Shown piece by piece: positions 28,495 to 38,052 of a stretch of DNA of 39,415 bases (positions are counted from its first letter, which is position 1; each line of letters opens with the position of its first letter). Under the pieces are notes generated by a model. It was not told where the DNA came from and ran no database searches. It saw only the letters and a program-made list of their open reading frames with translations. The DNA is from an uncultured Clostridia bacterium (GTDB lineage: Bacteria > Bacillota > Clostridia > Lachnospirales > Lachnospiraceae): positions 1 through 39,415 of the forward strand of contig CAMAKT010000003.1 of the NCBI GenBank assembly GCA_945836135.1, read 5' to 3'. Made by a program: the position numbers and the translations under genes.

Positions 28495-30267
28495 ATGGAT
28501 GAGATTTTGAATGAAGAGGCAAAGCAGGGAAGCCAGAAGCTTGCTAATGATTTGAATCTTGCATTGGAGCTTGATGAGCAGACCAGGCAGAAGGCCCCCG
28601 CTCTTGACACGGGCTATGATGCCGCAAATGATACATGGGAGCTGATAGTAAAGTACAATGGAGATATACGTGCAAGAGCGGGAGAGCTTGGAGGAAGTGT
28701 CGTGACGCTGCTTGGCGGCTATGCCATTGTGAATATGCCTCAGAACATGATTGACAGGTTCGCAGAATTTACGGAGGTGGAGTATGTTGAAAAGCCTCAC
28801 CGCTTGTATTTTACCCTCAGTCAGGCGGCAGCCCGCTCTTGTGTCAATTATGTATGGAATGAGCCATATAATCTGAGCGGAAGGAATACGCTGGTTGCCG
28901 TGATAGACAGCGGCATTGACTGGAAAAATGAGGACTTTCGCAACCCTGACGGCAGTACGAGAATATTGCGGCTGTGGGACCAGACTGTGGATACGGGACG
29001 TTCGGGTTATCCTCCGCCGGTAGGCTATAATGTGGGGACAGAGTACCATAAGGAAATTATTGACAAGGCTCTTTCAGGTGATGCAGAGGCGCTGGCGGCG
29101 GTTAATCTGTCCAGGGATTATTCAGGGCATGGAACCTTTGTCACGGGAATCGCGGCGGGAGGCGGAAGAGGCATGGGGGGCCTGTATCGTGGAATTGCCT
29201 ATGAGAGCGGACTACTAATTGTGAAGCTTGGGGATAGTGAACAGCAGCAGTTCCCGAGAACTACCAGACTTATGGAAGCTGTAAACTATGTGATTATGGA
29301 GGCGGAGAAGCTTGGAATGCCTGTGGCGGTGAACTTAAGCTTCGGCAATAATCAGGGCTCCCATGATGGAACGGATTTGCTGTCCTCATACCTTAATGCA
29401 GCCTCAAATGTATGGAAGAATGTAATTGTCTGCGGAAGCGGCAACGAGGCAGGCAGTGGACTTCATGCATCAGGCGTGCTGAGTGATACAAGGGCGGATA
29501 TAGTAGAATTTGCCGTAGGTGAATATGAAACCTCATTCAGTCTCCAGCTATGGAAGAATTATGCGGATGAGATGGAAATAGAGGTTACGGCTCCCGGAGG
29601 GGCAAGAAGTGCACCATTAAAACCTGCGGAGGGGCAGCGGTATATTCTTAACAATACGGAGGTTTACGTCTATTACGGTGAACCTACACCCTACAGCAGA
29701 TACCAGCAGATTTATTTTGAATTTATCCCGAAGAATTTTTATGTGGCATCAGGAATCTGGAGAGTGCAGCTTACGCCGGTGAGAATCGTGGACGGACAGT
29801 ACGATATGTGGCTTCCCGAGAGTGTTTCAATCAATGAGGACACCAGATTTTTCCTGCCGTCGGAGGACACTACTCTTACTGTTCCTTCGGCAGCGGATAA
29901 GGTTATAACTGTAGGTGCATATAATTCAAGGACGGATTCCTATGCCGATTTTTCAGGAAGAGGCTACACGCGCCTTAATGATAATGTCAAACCTGACATA
30001 GTGGCTCCCGGTGTGAATATCACATCCACTGCGGTGGGTGGCGGGTACACCACGAAAAGTGGCACTTCAATGGCTGCTCCCTTTGTCACCGGAAGTGCGT
30101 CGCTTATGATGCAGTGGGGGATAGCCCGGGGAAATGACCCGTACCTGTACGGGGAGAAGGTCAAGGCATACTTAATCAGGGGCGCAAGGCAGCTTCCCGG
30201 GGAACCTGTACCATCGAGAAAAACGGGTTGGGGGGCGCTGTGCCTAAGAGACAGTCTGCCGTTATAA
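28495..30267 (+). CDS. S8 family subtilisin-like serine protease (Csp-like architecture)
   Basis: Asp/His/Ser motifs VIDSGIDWKNEDF, GHGTFVTGIAAG, GTSMAAPFVTG; N-terminal prodomain-like region; no obvious signal peptide. Alternative start 28477. Confidence 0.92.
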   Translation: MDEILNEEAKQGSQKLANDLNLALELDEQTRQKAPALDTGYDAANDTWELIVKYNGDIRARAGELGGSVVTLLGGYAIVNMPQNMIDRFAEFTEVEYVEKPHRLYFTLSQAAARSCVNYVWNEPYNLSGRNTLVAVIDSGIDWKNEDFRNPDGSTRILRLWDQTVDTGRSGYPPPVGYNVGTEYHKEIIDKALSGDAEALAAVNLSRDYSGHGTFVTGIAAGGGRGMGGLYRGIAYESGLLIVKLGDSEQQQFPRTTRLMEAVNYVIMEAEKLGMPVAVNLSFGNNQGSHDGTDLLSSYLNAASNVWKNVIVCGSGNEAGSGLHASGVLSDTRADIVEFAVGEYETSFSLQLWKNYADEMEIEVTAPGGARSAPLKPAEGQRYILNNTEVYVYYGEPTPYSRYQQIYFEFIPKNFYVASGIWRVQLTPVRIVDGQYDMWLPESVSINEDTRFFLPSEDTTLTVPSAADKVITVGAYNSRTDSYADFSGRGYTRLNDNVKPDIVAPGVNITSTAVGGGYTTKSGTSMAAPFVTGSASLMMQWGIARGNDPYLYGEKVKAYLIRGARQLPGEPVPSRKTGWGALCLRDSLPL

Positions 30268-30270
30268 AAA

Positions 30271-30310
30271 GGCTGCTGCCTGACAATCACCAATGTGTCA
30301 GGCAGCAGCC
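30271..30310. terminator. Bidirectional terminator between convergent protease and typA genes
   Basis: 15-bp perfect stem GGCTGCTGCCTGACA/TGTCAGGCAGCAGCC, loop 10 nt, preceded by aaaa on + strand. Confidence 0.85.
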
Positions 30311-30326
30311 GGATAATCTTAAGTCA

Positions 30327-32162
30327 TTAGTTTGATGCATTTCTCTTAGCACGGTATCTTGCGGTTCCGTCTAATATTTTCTTGCGGATTCGAAGATTCT
30401 TCGGTGTAATTTCAAGAAGCTCGTCCGTATCGATAAACTCCAATGCCTGCTCAAGGCTTAATATCTTAGGAGGTGTGAGACGAAGTGCTTCGTCCGCACT
30501 GGAGGAACGTGTGTTGGTAAGCTGCTTTTTCTTGCAGACGTTGACTTCAATGTCTTCTGCCTTACCGTTCTGTCCAACAATCATTCCACCGTATACCTGC
30601 TCACCTGCTCCGATGAAGAGAGTACCACGCTCCTGGGCATTGTACAGGCCGTAGGTTACGGTCTCGCCGGCTTCACTGGCAATGAGTGAACCCTGCTTGC
30701 GGTACTGGATATCTCCCTTGTATGGAGCATAACCGTCAAATGTGGTGTTGAGTATACCGTTACCCTTGGTATCGGTCATGAATTCGCCTCTGTAGCCGAT
30801 AAGACCACGGGAAGGAATGGAAAACTCAAGTCTTGTGTAGCCGCCGTTGGCAGGGGACATACCATTAAGCTCGCCCTTGCGGTTGCTAAGCTTCTGTATT
30901 ACAGTGCCGGAGAATTCGTCCGGTACATCCACATATGCGATTTCCATAGGTTCAAGCTTCTGACCGCGCTCATCATAGTGATAGAGTACTTCAGCTTTGC
31001 TTACAGCAAATTCATAGCCTTCACGGCGCATATTTTCAATAAGGACGGAAAGATGAAGCTCACCACGTCCCGATACCTTGAATGCCTCGGTAGTATCTGT
31101 CTCTTCAACTCTTAAGCTGACATCGGTATTAAGCTCGCGGAATAGTCTGTCGCGAATGTGACGGGAAGTGATATACTTGCCCTCCTTGCCGGCGAGCGGG
31201 CTGTCATTTACAATGAAGTTCATTGCAATTGTAGGCTCGGAAATCTTCTGGAAAGGAATTGCCACAGGATTGGTAACGGAAGTCAGGGTATCTCCGATAT
31301 GAAGCTCGGCAATACCTGAAATAGCCACGATGGAGCCGATGGTTGCCTCGGTTACTTCTTTTTTATTAAGACCTTCAAACTCATAGAGCTTACCGATTTT
31401 TACTTTCAATTTCTTATCGGCGTCATGATGATTAACCAGCATTAGCTCCTGATTGACCTTAATTGTTCCGTTATCAATCTTGCCCACACCGATACGTCCC
31501 ACATATTCATTATAGTCGATGGTGCTGATGAGAATCTGAGGGTCAGCGTCCGGGTCACCTTCCGGTGCCGGGATATGCTTTAATATGGTCTCAAAAAGAG
31601 GAACCATGTTGTCAGACTCATCATCAAGATTATATTTTGCAAAGCCTGCCTTGGCGGAAGCAAATATAAACGGACAGTCAAGTTGCTTATCATTTGCATC
31701 AAGGTCCATCAGAAGCTCTAAGACTTCATCAACAACCTCGTTTGGTCTTGCTTCCGGACGGTCAATCTTGTTGACACATACAATTACATCAAGGTCAAGC
31801 TCAAGAGCCTTGCGCAGTACGAACTTAGTTTGCGGCATCGCTCCCTCGTAGGCATCGACAACAAGAATAACGCCGTTAACCATTTTGAGGACACGTTCTA
31901 CCTCGCCGCCGAAATCTGCATGTCCCGGGGTATCAATAATATTAATCTTTGTATCCTTATAATATACAGCGGTGTTCTTGGAAAGAATTGTTATTCCACG
32001 TTCACGCTCGATATCGTTGGAGTCCATGACACGCTCTGCAACTTCCTGATTGGCACGGAAGGTTCCGCTCTGCTTTAAGAGTTCATCTACCAGTGTTGTC
32101 TTACCATGGTCTACATGAGCTATAATCGCAATGTTTCTTACATCATTACGGGTTGTTTTCAT
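30327..32162 (-). CDS. typA: Ribosome-associated GTPase TypA/BipA
   Basis: [71 protein letters not shown]; full BipA length. Confidence 0.97.
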   Translation of the reverse strand: MKTTRNDVRNIAIIAHVDHGKTTLVDELLKQSGTFRANQEVAERVMDSNDIERERGITILSKNTAVYYKDTKINIIDTPGHADFGGEVERVLKMVNGVILVVDAYEGAMPQTKFVLRKALELDLDVIVCVNKIDRPEARPNEVVDEVLELLMDLDANDKQLDCPFIFASAKAGFAKYNLDDESDNMVPLFETILKHIPAPEGDPDADPQILISTIDYNEYVGRIGVGKIDNGTIKVNQELMLVNHHDADKKLKVKIGKLYEFEGLNKKEVTEATIGSIVAISGIAELHIGDTLTSVTNPVAIPFQKISEPTIAMNFIVNDSPLAGKEGKYITSRHIRDRLFRELNTDVSLRVEETDTTEAFKVSGRGELHLSVLIENMRREGYEFAVSKAEVLYHYDERGQKLEPMEIAYVDVPDEFSGTVIQKLSNRKGELNGMSPANGGYTRLEFSIPSRGLIGYRGEFMTDTKGNGILNTTFDGYAPYKGDIQYRKQGSLIASEAGETVTYGLYNAQERGTLFIGAGEQVYGGMIVGQNGKAEDIEVNVCKKKQLTNTRSSSADEALRLTPPKILSLEQALEFIDTDELLEITPKNLRIRKKILDGTARYRAKRNASN

Positions 32163-32441
32163 ATTTCCTCATTTCCGCCGCCTTTGCGACTTGTAAAACT
32201 AAAACATATTTTTTCAACTTTACTAGTGTAACACATTTTTTTACAATTACAAGAGCTGAGACACATTTTATTTCCCATATTTAAAGGGTTTTTTATAATA
32301 TTTTATAGTTTTTTTATTTTTTCGTGAATATTTGAACACATTTTGCATATATATTTAGAGATAAAAGATATTATCAGGCGTACAATACCCTGCATGCTAC
32401 AAGCAGGCAGCGACGCCAAAAATGAAGGGAGAAACATAAGA

Positions 32442-33086
32442 ATGCTTGACAAAGTAATTGAAAACAACAGGGTAACAATCATCGGTGAGGTCGTATCTGA
32501 TTTCACCTACAGCCATGAGGTCTTTGGGGAGGGATTCTACATGGTTGACATTGCAGTAAACAGGCTGAGCAACAGTGTGGATATCATACCTCTTATGGTA
32601 TCGGAACGCCTTGTGGATGTGACGGAGGACTATCGCGGAATGATAATTGAGGCTACAGGCCAGTTCCGCTCTTATAACCGTCATGAGGAGAACCACAACA
32701 GGCTGGTGCTCTCTATATTTGCCAGAGAATTCACAATTGCAGAGGAGACTGATGAAGCAACCAACACTAATCAGATATTCTTAGACGGCTTTATTTGCAA
32801 ACCGCCTGTATACAGAAAGACTCCTCTTGGCAGAGAGATAGCAGATATTTTAATCGCAGTAAACCGTCCTTATGGTAAGTCGGATTACATACCTTGTATT
32901 GCATGGGGACGCAATGCAAGATATGCTGCAGGCTTTAAGATTGGCGAGCATATCCGTATCTGGGGCCGTGTTCAGAGCAGGGAGTACACCAAGAAGCTTG
33001 ATGAGGAAACCCAGGTTAAGAGAACCGCTTACGAAGTATCCGTAAGCAAAATTGAGTGTGTTGAAGAGGATGATGAGCAGGAATAA
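32442..33086 (+). CDS. Single-stranded DNA-binding-like protein with probable two OB folds
   Basis: NNRVTIIGEVVSDFTYSHEVFGEGFYMVDIAVNRLS ... IFLDGFICKPPVYRKTPLGREIADILIAVNRPYGKSDYIPCIAWGRNARYA...IRIWGRVQSREY; SSB-type second OB fold. ATG 32442 preferred. Confidence 0.85.
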   Translation: MLDKVIENNRVTIIGEVVSDFTYSHEVFGEGFYMVDIAVNRLSNSVDIIPLMVSERLVDVTEDYRGMIIEATGQFRSYNRHEENHNRLVLSIFAREFTIAEETDEATNTNQIFLDGFICKPPVYRKTPLGREIADILIAVNRPYGKSDYIPCIAWGRNARYAAGFKIGEHIRIWGRVQSREYTKKLDEETQVKRTAYEVSVSKIECVEEDDEQE

Positions 33087-33106
33087 TCCAATTGAATTAT
33101 AACAAT

Positions 33107-33146
33107 ACCCCGCGGTCATTATAAGTAATGCCCTGCGGGGTTTTTG
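33107..33146 (+). terminator. Rho-independent terminator after SSB-like gene
   Basis: CCCCGCggtcattataagtaatgccctGCGGGG followed by TTTTT. Confidence 0.8.
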
Positions 33147-33275
33147 GTTTTAAATGAAAAAGGCATTTCCTTCCGGGATGATTAAAAGACCGCAAGAAAT
33201 GAACACTGCTTGGCAATGGATTGATAGAAGATTTTTTTTGTATTAGTTACAATGTAAAAAAACAGGAGGTATATT

Positions 33276-34835
33276 ATGGTAACAGCAAAAAATCCTATCT
33301 TATCCGGTTTCTATCCGGATCCATCCATCTGCAGGGCAGGTGATGACTATTATATTGTTAATTCCAGCTTTGTTTATGCACCGGGAGTGCCTATATTCCA
33401 CAGCCGTGACCTTGCACACTGGGAGCAGATTGGCAACATTCTTGACAGGGAGGAGCAGCTTCCTGTTGCAGGAAGTGAGATATCCCGTGGTATATTTGCT
33501 CCGACCATTCGTTATCATGAGGGCACATACTACATGATAACAACAAATGTAAGCTATGGCGGCAATTTTATCGTTACTGCAAAGAATCCGGAGGGGCCAT
33601 GGTCCGAACCTTATTATCTTGGTGGTGAAGCAGCGGGAATTGACCCAAGCCTTTTCTTTGATGATGACGGAAAGTGCTATTATTGCGGAACAAGACCGAA
33701 TCCGGAGGGGGTACGCTACAACGGAGACTGGGAAATCTGGGTTCAGGAACTGGATTTGAACACCATGAGATTAGTTGGCGAGAGCATGGCTATATGGAAG
33801 GGGGCGGTTAAGGATGTTATTTGGCCGGAGGGACCACACCTTTATAAAATAGGAGAGTATTATTATCTTATGCATGCAGAAGGCGGAACCGGTCCTGAGC
33901 ACAGTATTAGTGTAGCACGAAGCAAGGAACTGTTCAAATGGTTCGAGGGATGCCCGAGAAACCCTATTTTTACCCATCGTAATCTGGGGATGGACTATCC
34001 TGTCATCTATGCGGGACATGGAGATATGGTGGATGACGGACATGGCAACTGGTATGTGGTGATGTTAGCTTCAAGACCATGCAAAAAGCACAGCAGTATG
34101 GGAAGGGAGACATTCCTTGCCAAGCTCACATGGGAGAACGGCTGGCCTGTTATCGCTGCAGGAGTCGGTCATCTTGAGGAGGAACTGGAGCTTCCATTTG
34201 AGGAATGCCGTTTCCCTGAGGAGGCAGGTACATCGGACTATATTAATTTCTGGGGTGATAAGCTTGATGACAGGCTTGTTGGAATCGGAAAGAGGAATAC
34301 ACAGATATATTCTCTGACCGACAGAAAGGGAATGCTGCGTCTGTATAACCGCAAGGAGACCATCACACAGACGGATTATCCTTCATATCTTGGTCTGAGG
34401 CAGAAGAGCTATCATTTTGAGGTTGAGACAGGAGTTGACTTCGTACCGCAGAATGAGATGGAGACGGCAGGAATCGTGCTTTATCAGAACCATGAAAATA
34501 ATCTTAGACTTGAGATTGCCTTGAAGGATTCCAAGAAATGTCTTGTGATTACAAGCCACGTACATGGAAAAGACGAGCAGCTTGCTTCAACTGAAATAGA
34601 GAATGGTTCAGAGATTGTTAAAATTAAAATGAGATGTGATTCACAGACGGCTTCCGTATGGATACATACTGGTTCGAATTATATTAATGTAGCTGGGAAT
34701 ATAGACCTTCTGCCATACACAACCGAAGAGGCCGGAGGCTTCGTAGGCTGTACGGTGGGAATGTATGCTTCCTCTAACGGAGCAGACAGTAATAATCATG
34801 CAGATTTCGGATGGTTTACACTTACGGAAATGTAG
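33276..34835 (+). CDS. Glycoside hydrolase family 43 protein (putative beta-xylosidase/arabinofuranosidase)
   Basis: NPILSGFYPDPSICRAGDDYYIVNSSF, PTIRYHEGTYYMITTN, DPSLFFDDDGKCYY, IWPEGPHLYKIGEYYYLMHAEGG; C-terminal beta-sandwich-like region. Confidence 0.93.
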   Translation: MVTAKNPILSGFYPDPSICRAGDDYYIVNSSFVYAPGVPIFHSRDLAHWEQIGNILDREEQLPVAGSEISRGIFAPTIRYHEGTYYMITTNVSYGGNFIVTAKNPEGPWSEPYYLGGEAAGIDPSLFFDDDGKCYYCGTRPNPEGVRYNGDWEIWVQELDLNTMRLVGESMAIWKGAVKDVIWPEGPHLYKIGEYYYLMHAEGGTGPEHSISVARSKELFKWFEGCPRNPIFTHRNLGMDYPVIYAGHGDMVDDGHGNWYVVMLASRPCKKHSSMGRETFLAKLTWENGWPVIAAGVGHLEEELELPFEECRFPEEAGTSDYINFWGDKLDDRLVGIGKRNTQIYSLTDRKGMLRLYNRKETITQTDYPSYLGLRQKSYHFEVETGVDFVPQNEMETAGIVLYQNHENNLRLEIALKDSKKCLVITSHVHGKDEQLASTEIENGSEIVKIKMRCDSQTASVWIHTGSNYINVAGNIDLLPYTTEEAGGFVGCTVGMYASSNGADSNNHADFGWFTLTEM

Positions 34836-34851
34836 TTAAAAAGTAGTTCTC

Positions 34852-34880
34852 TTGCACATTAAGCTATAACGTGTTAATAT
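34852..34880 (+). promoter_or_regulatory. Sigma-A-type promoter of HAD/NTase cassette
   Basis: TTGCAC - 17 bp - TAATAT upstream of the cassette. Confidence 0.6.
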
Positions 34881-34907
34881 GATGTCAGGGTCATGTACCC
34901 TGACATC
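34881..34907. terminator. 11-bp perfect hairpin (GH43 terminator and/or promoter-overlapping operator)
   Basis: GATGTCAGGGT-catgt-ACCCTGACATC followed by TTTATAT. Confidence 0.6.
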
Positions 34908-34962
34908 TTTATATCAGTACATGACTATTGAAAGATGTAATATATATTCTGGAGGGTTTATT

Positions 34963-35568
34963 TTGAGCGGATATGTATTTTTGTTTGACCTTGATGCGAC
35001 TATTACCAAGGCTGAGATACTGCCGGAGATTGCAGTTAAGATTGATAAGCAACAGGAAATGAGAGATTTGACAGAACGCACTATGACAGGGGAGATACCC
35101 TTTGACCACAGTTTTTTGGAGAGAGTTAAGCTGCTGTCGGAGATTCCCGTAAGTACTGTGAAGGAGATTATTGACAAAGTTCCGCTCAATGAGAAACTGG
35201 TGGATTTCATTAGGGAAAATCATGAGCGCTGTTACATTGTCACCGGCAATCTTGATGTATGGATTGAGGACCTCATGAAGAAGCTTGGAATGGAAGGACA
35301 TTATTTCTGTTCGAAGGCGGAGGTTAAGGACGACAGAATAGTGAGTGTAGACCATGTGGTGGACAAGGGTGAAGTGATTGCTTCCTTTGCGGGGCAGCCT
35401 TTTGTTGCGGTAGGTGACGGCAACAATGATGCCCAGATGATTGCCGCTGCAGAAGTGGGAATAGGCTTCGGCGGAGTGAGGGAGATTGCTCCTGCGGTAC
35501 TTAAATGTGCAACACATGCAACTTATTCGGAGGATAGATTATGTCAGTTTCTAAAACAATTGTTATAA
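34963..35568 (+). CDS. HAD superfamily phosphatase (phosphoserine phosphatase-like)
   Basis: FLFDLDATITKAEILPE (DxDxT), YIVTGNLDVWIEDLM, VAVGDGNNDAQMIAAAEVGIGFGG; TTG start with GGAGGG 7 nt upstream, preferable to ATG 34879 in the promoter/hairpin. Confidence 0.85.
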   Translation: MSGYVFLFDLDATITKAEILPEIAVKIDKQQEMRDLTERTMTGEIPFDHSFLERVKLLSEIPVSTVKEIIDKVPLNEKLVDFIRENHERCYIVTGNLDVWIEDLMKKLGMEGHYFCSKAEVKDDRIVSVDHVVDKGEVIASFAGQPFVAVGDGNNDAQMIAAAEVGIGFGGVREIAPAVLKCATHATYSEDRLCQFLKQLL

Positions 35569-36191
35569 GCTGTGCAGGAATGGGTACGAGGCTTGGAATA
35601 GGCTCGACCAAGGCATTGATTGATATTGACGGCAAGCCGCTTATTATAAGGCAGCTTGAACTTCTGAAGGATTTTGATGATATCAGAATAGTTGTGGGAT
35701 ATCAGATGGAAAAGGTTATTGAGGTAGTTAATTCCTATCGCAAGGATATTCTTTTTGTATTTAACCACAATTACAGGAACACAGGAACCGGCGGAAGCTT
35801 TTCCCTGGCGATAAAGCATGCTGCCGATATGGTGGTATCCTTGGACGGCGATTTGCTGGTTCACCCGGAGGATCTTATGCGGGTGCTTAATTCAGATAAA
35901 GAATGTGTATGCGGAGGAATTCCATGCACGGAAGACCCTATGCTTATGAAGACTCTGACCCAGAACGGGCAGATATATGGCGTGGGTTTTTCAAGGGAAG
36001 AAGGAGAGTATGAGTGGACAGGCCTGGCACAGGTTAAGACCAGCCGGCTGACACCGGGAGACCGCCATGTATGCGATATGCTGGTTCCGCTGCTTCCGCT
36101 CCCTATGGAGCTTATCCGCACCAAGGAAATAGACACAATGTCCGACTATGAGCATGCTGTGGCATGGGTTCGCAGCGGGTATGCAGATTAA
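35541..36191 (+). CDS. NTP-transferase domain protein (sugar/alcohol-phosphate nucleotidyltransferase-like)
   Basis: VISCAGMGTRLGIGSTKALIDIDGKPLIIRQLELL; SLDGDLLVHPEDL; 28-nt overlap with HAD gene. Confidence 0.85.
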   Translation: MSVSKTIVISCAGMGTRLGIGSTKALIDIDGKPLIIRQLELLKDFDDIRIVVGYQMEKVIEVVNSYRKDILFVFNHNYRNTGTGGSFSLAIKHAADMVVSLDGDLLVHPEDLMRVLNSDKECVCGGIPCTEDPMLMKTLTQNGQIYGVGFSREEGEYEWTGLAQVKTSRLTPGDRHVCDMLVPLLPLPMELIRTKEIDTMSDYEHAVAWVRSGYAD

Positions 36192-36221
36192 TAAGATTAG
36201 AGGATTGCAAGGAGGCCACGA

Positions 36222-38033
36222 ATGCAGGCTGTTATTTTGGCTGCCGGAATGGGCAGACGTTTAAAGGAACATACAAAGGATAAGACAAAGTGCATGGTCA
36301 AGGTCGGAGGAATGACCTTGATAGAACGCGGTCTGAGAATACTTGATGAGGAGAGTCTGTCACGGATTGTAATCGTGACGGGATATCAGGCAGAGGGACT
36401 TAAGGCACATGTGGACTCACTGGCACTTAAGACACCCGTTGTATATGTAAATAATACGGAATATGAAAACAGCAGTAACCTGTATTCATTGCTACTGGCA
36501 AGAGAATATCTCGAAGCAGAGGATACGTTAGTTATAGAATCTGACATCATATATGAGAAAGCTGTGGTTGACAGAATTCTGGGAGCGGAGGATGAGTGCC
36601 TTACCTTTGTCTCGAAGCCGAAGCCATGGATGGACGGTTCGATTGTAACGCTGGATAAGGAGGGCTATATTAAGGACTTTATCGGCGCGGACAATTTTGA
36701 ATTTAAGGATATGGACAGCTATTATAAGACTGTCAGCATGTACAAACTTGGACGTGACTATCTGAATAGGATATATCTTCCTTTGCTTGCGGCTTATGTG
36801 CAGGCATGGGGCGGCAGGACACATTACGAGTCTGCATTGAAGGTGGTGGCCTTTAAGGAGCAGAGCGTAATTAAGGCTGTGGTTCTTGAAACGGAGAAAT
36901 GGTATGAAATTAACGATATTCAGGATATGGATATCGCTGAGACTATATTCGCCGAGGGAGATGAGAAGCTTAGCAGATATATGAAGCGCTTTGGAGGATA
37001 CTGGAGATACGAAGGAATGTACGATTTCTGCTATCTTGTCAATCCGTTTTTCCCAAATCAGCGCTTTATGGATGAGATGAAGGCAAATTTTGAGACACTT
37101 ATACGGGAATACCCTTCAGGAATGGCTGTAAACAGTCTGCTTGCGGCAAAATACTTTGAGCTGAGACCGGAGCAGGTCTGTGTCGGTAACGGAACAGCCG
37201 AGCTTATAAAGTCACTGATGGAAAATTTTTCGGGAAAGCTGGGGCTTATATATCCTACTTTTGAGGAATATCCTCATCGTAAGAAGAAGGAGCAGTTGAT
37301 TCCGTACTGGGTAATCAATGATGATTTTACCTATACGGTTGATGATATTATGAATTTCTATTCGGACAAGGATGTGGATGCCATTGTCCTTGTCAACCCT
37401 GACAATCCATCAGGTCACTTTATTCTCAGGGATGATATATTAAGGCTTGAAGAGTGGGCAAGGGCACGGGGGATTTCCATTATTGTTGATGAATCCTTTG
37501 TGGATTTTGCGGATATTCCTGAGCAGACTCTGCTTACGCAGGATATTATTGACGGGCATCCTAAGCTTATAGTTCTTAAAAGCATTTCCAAGTCTTTCGG
37601 AGTTCCGGGACTGCGTCTTGGCATCCTTGCATCGGCTGATGCAGATATGATTGCTGCCATGAAGAAGGATGTATCAATCTGGAACATTAATTCCTTTGCG
37701 GAATACTATATGCAGATTATTGAGAAGTACAAGGATGACTATGAGGAAGCTATGAGACGCTTCATGCAGGTGAGAAAACGCTATCTTGATAAGTTGTCAA
37801 AGATATCCGCCCTCAAGGTATTCCCATCCCAGGCCAATTATGTGATGTGCCGGCTTGAGAACGGTATGTCGTCAAGAAGGCTTGCTGATATAATGCTTAA
37901 CAGGTACAATATTTTAATCAAGGATCTGTCAACAAAGGAAGGTCTAAACGGAGGGAACTATATTCGTCTCTCGGTCAAAACAGATGAAGAAAATGATGTG
38001 GTTGTAAAGGTACTTAATGAACTGTTAGGATAA
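36222..38033 (+). CDS. Bifunctional nucleotidyltransferase (LicC/PntC-like) - class I/II PLP aminotransferase (HisC/CobD-like) fusion
   Basis: N-term QAVILAAGMGRRLKEHTKDKTKCMVKVGGMTLIERGL; C-term CVGNGTAELIKSLM, NPDNPSGHFI, IIVDESFVDFA, LKSISKSFGVPGLRLGIL (PLP-Lys). One uninterrupted ORF, junction near residue 245. Confidence 0.9.
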   Translation: MQAVILAAGMGRRLKEHTKDKTKCMVKVGGMTLIERGLRILDEESLSRIVIVTGYQAEGLKAHVDSLALKTPVVYVNNTEYENSSNLYSLLLAREYLEAEDTLVIESDIIYEKAVVDRILGAEDECLTFVSKPKPWMDGSIVTLDKEGYIKDFIGADNFEFKDMDSYYKTVSMYKLGRDYLNRIYLPLLAAYVQAWGGRTHYESALKVVAFKEQSVIKAVVLETEKWYEINDIQDMDIAETIFAEGDEKLSRYMKRFGGYWRYEGMYDFCYLVNPFFPNQRFMDEMKANFETLIREYPSGMAVNSLLAAKYFELRPEQVCVGNGTAELIKSLMENFSGKLGLIYPTFEEYPHRKKKEQLIPYWVINDDFTYTVDDIMNFYSDKDVDAIVLVNPDNPSGHFILRDDILRLEEWARARGISIIVDESFVDFADIPEQTLLTQDIIDGHPKLIVLKSISKSFGVPGLRLGILASADADMIAAMKKDVSIWNINSFAEYYMQIIEKYKDDYEEAMRRFMQVRKRYLDKLSKISALKVFPSQANYVMCRLENGMSSRRLADIMLNRYNILIKDLSTKEGLNGGNYIRLSVKTDEENDVVVKVLNELLG

Positions 38034-38052
38034 ACAGGAAAAGGAGGCTAGT

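Noticed and set aside
34879-34962. 28-aa N-terminal extension of the HAD protein (MMSGSCTLTSLYQ...)
   Set aside because: It is encoded by the -10 region, palindrome and leader; the TTG at 34963 has GGAGGG and begins the HAD domain.
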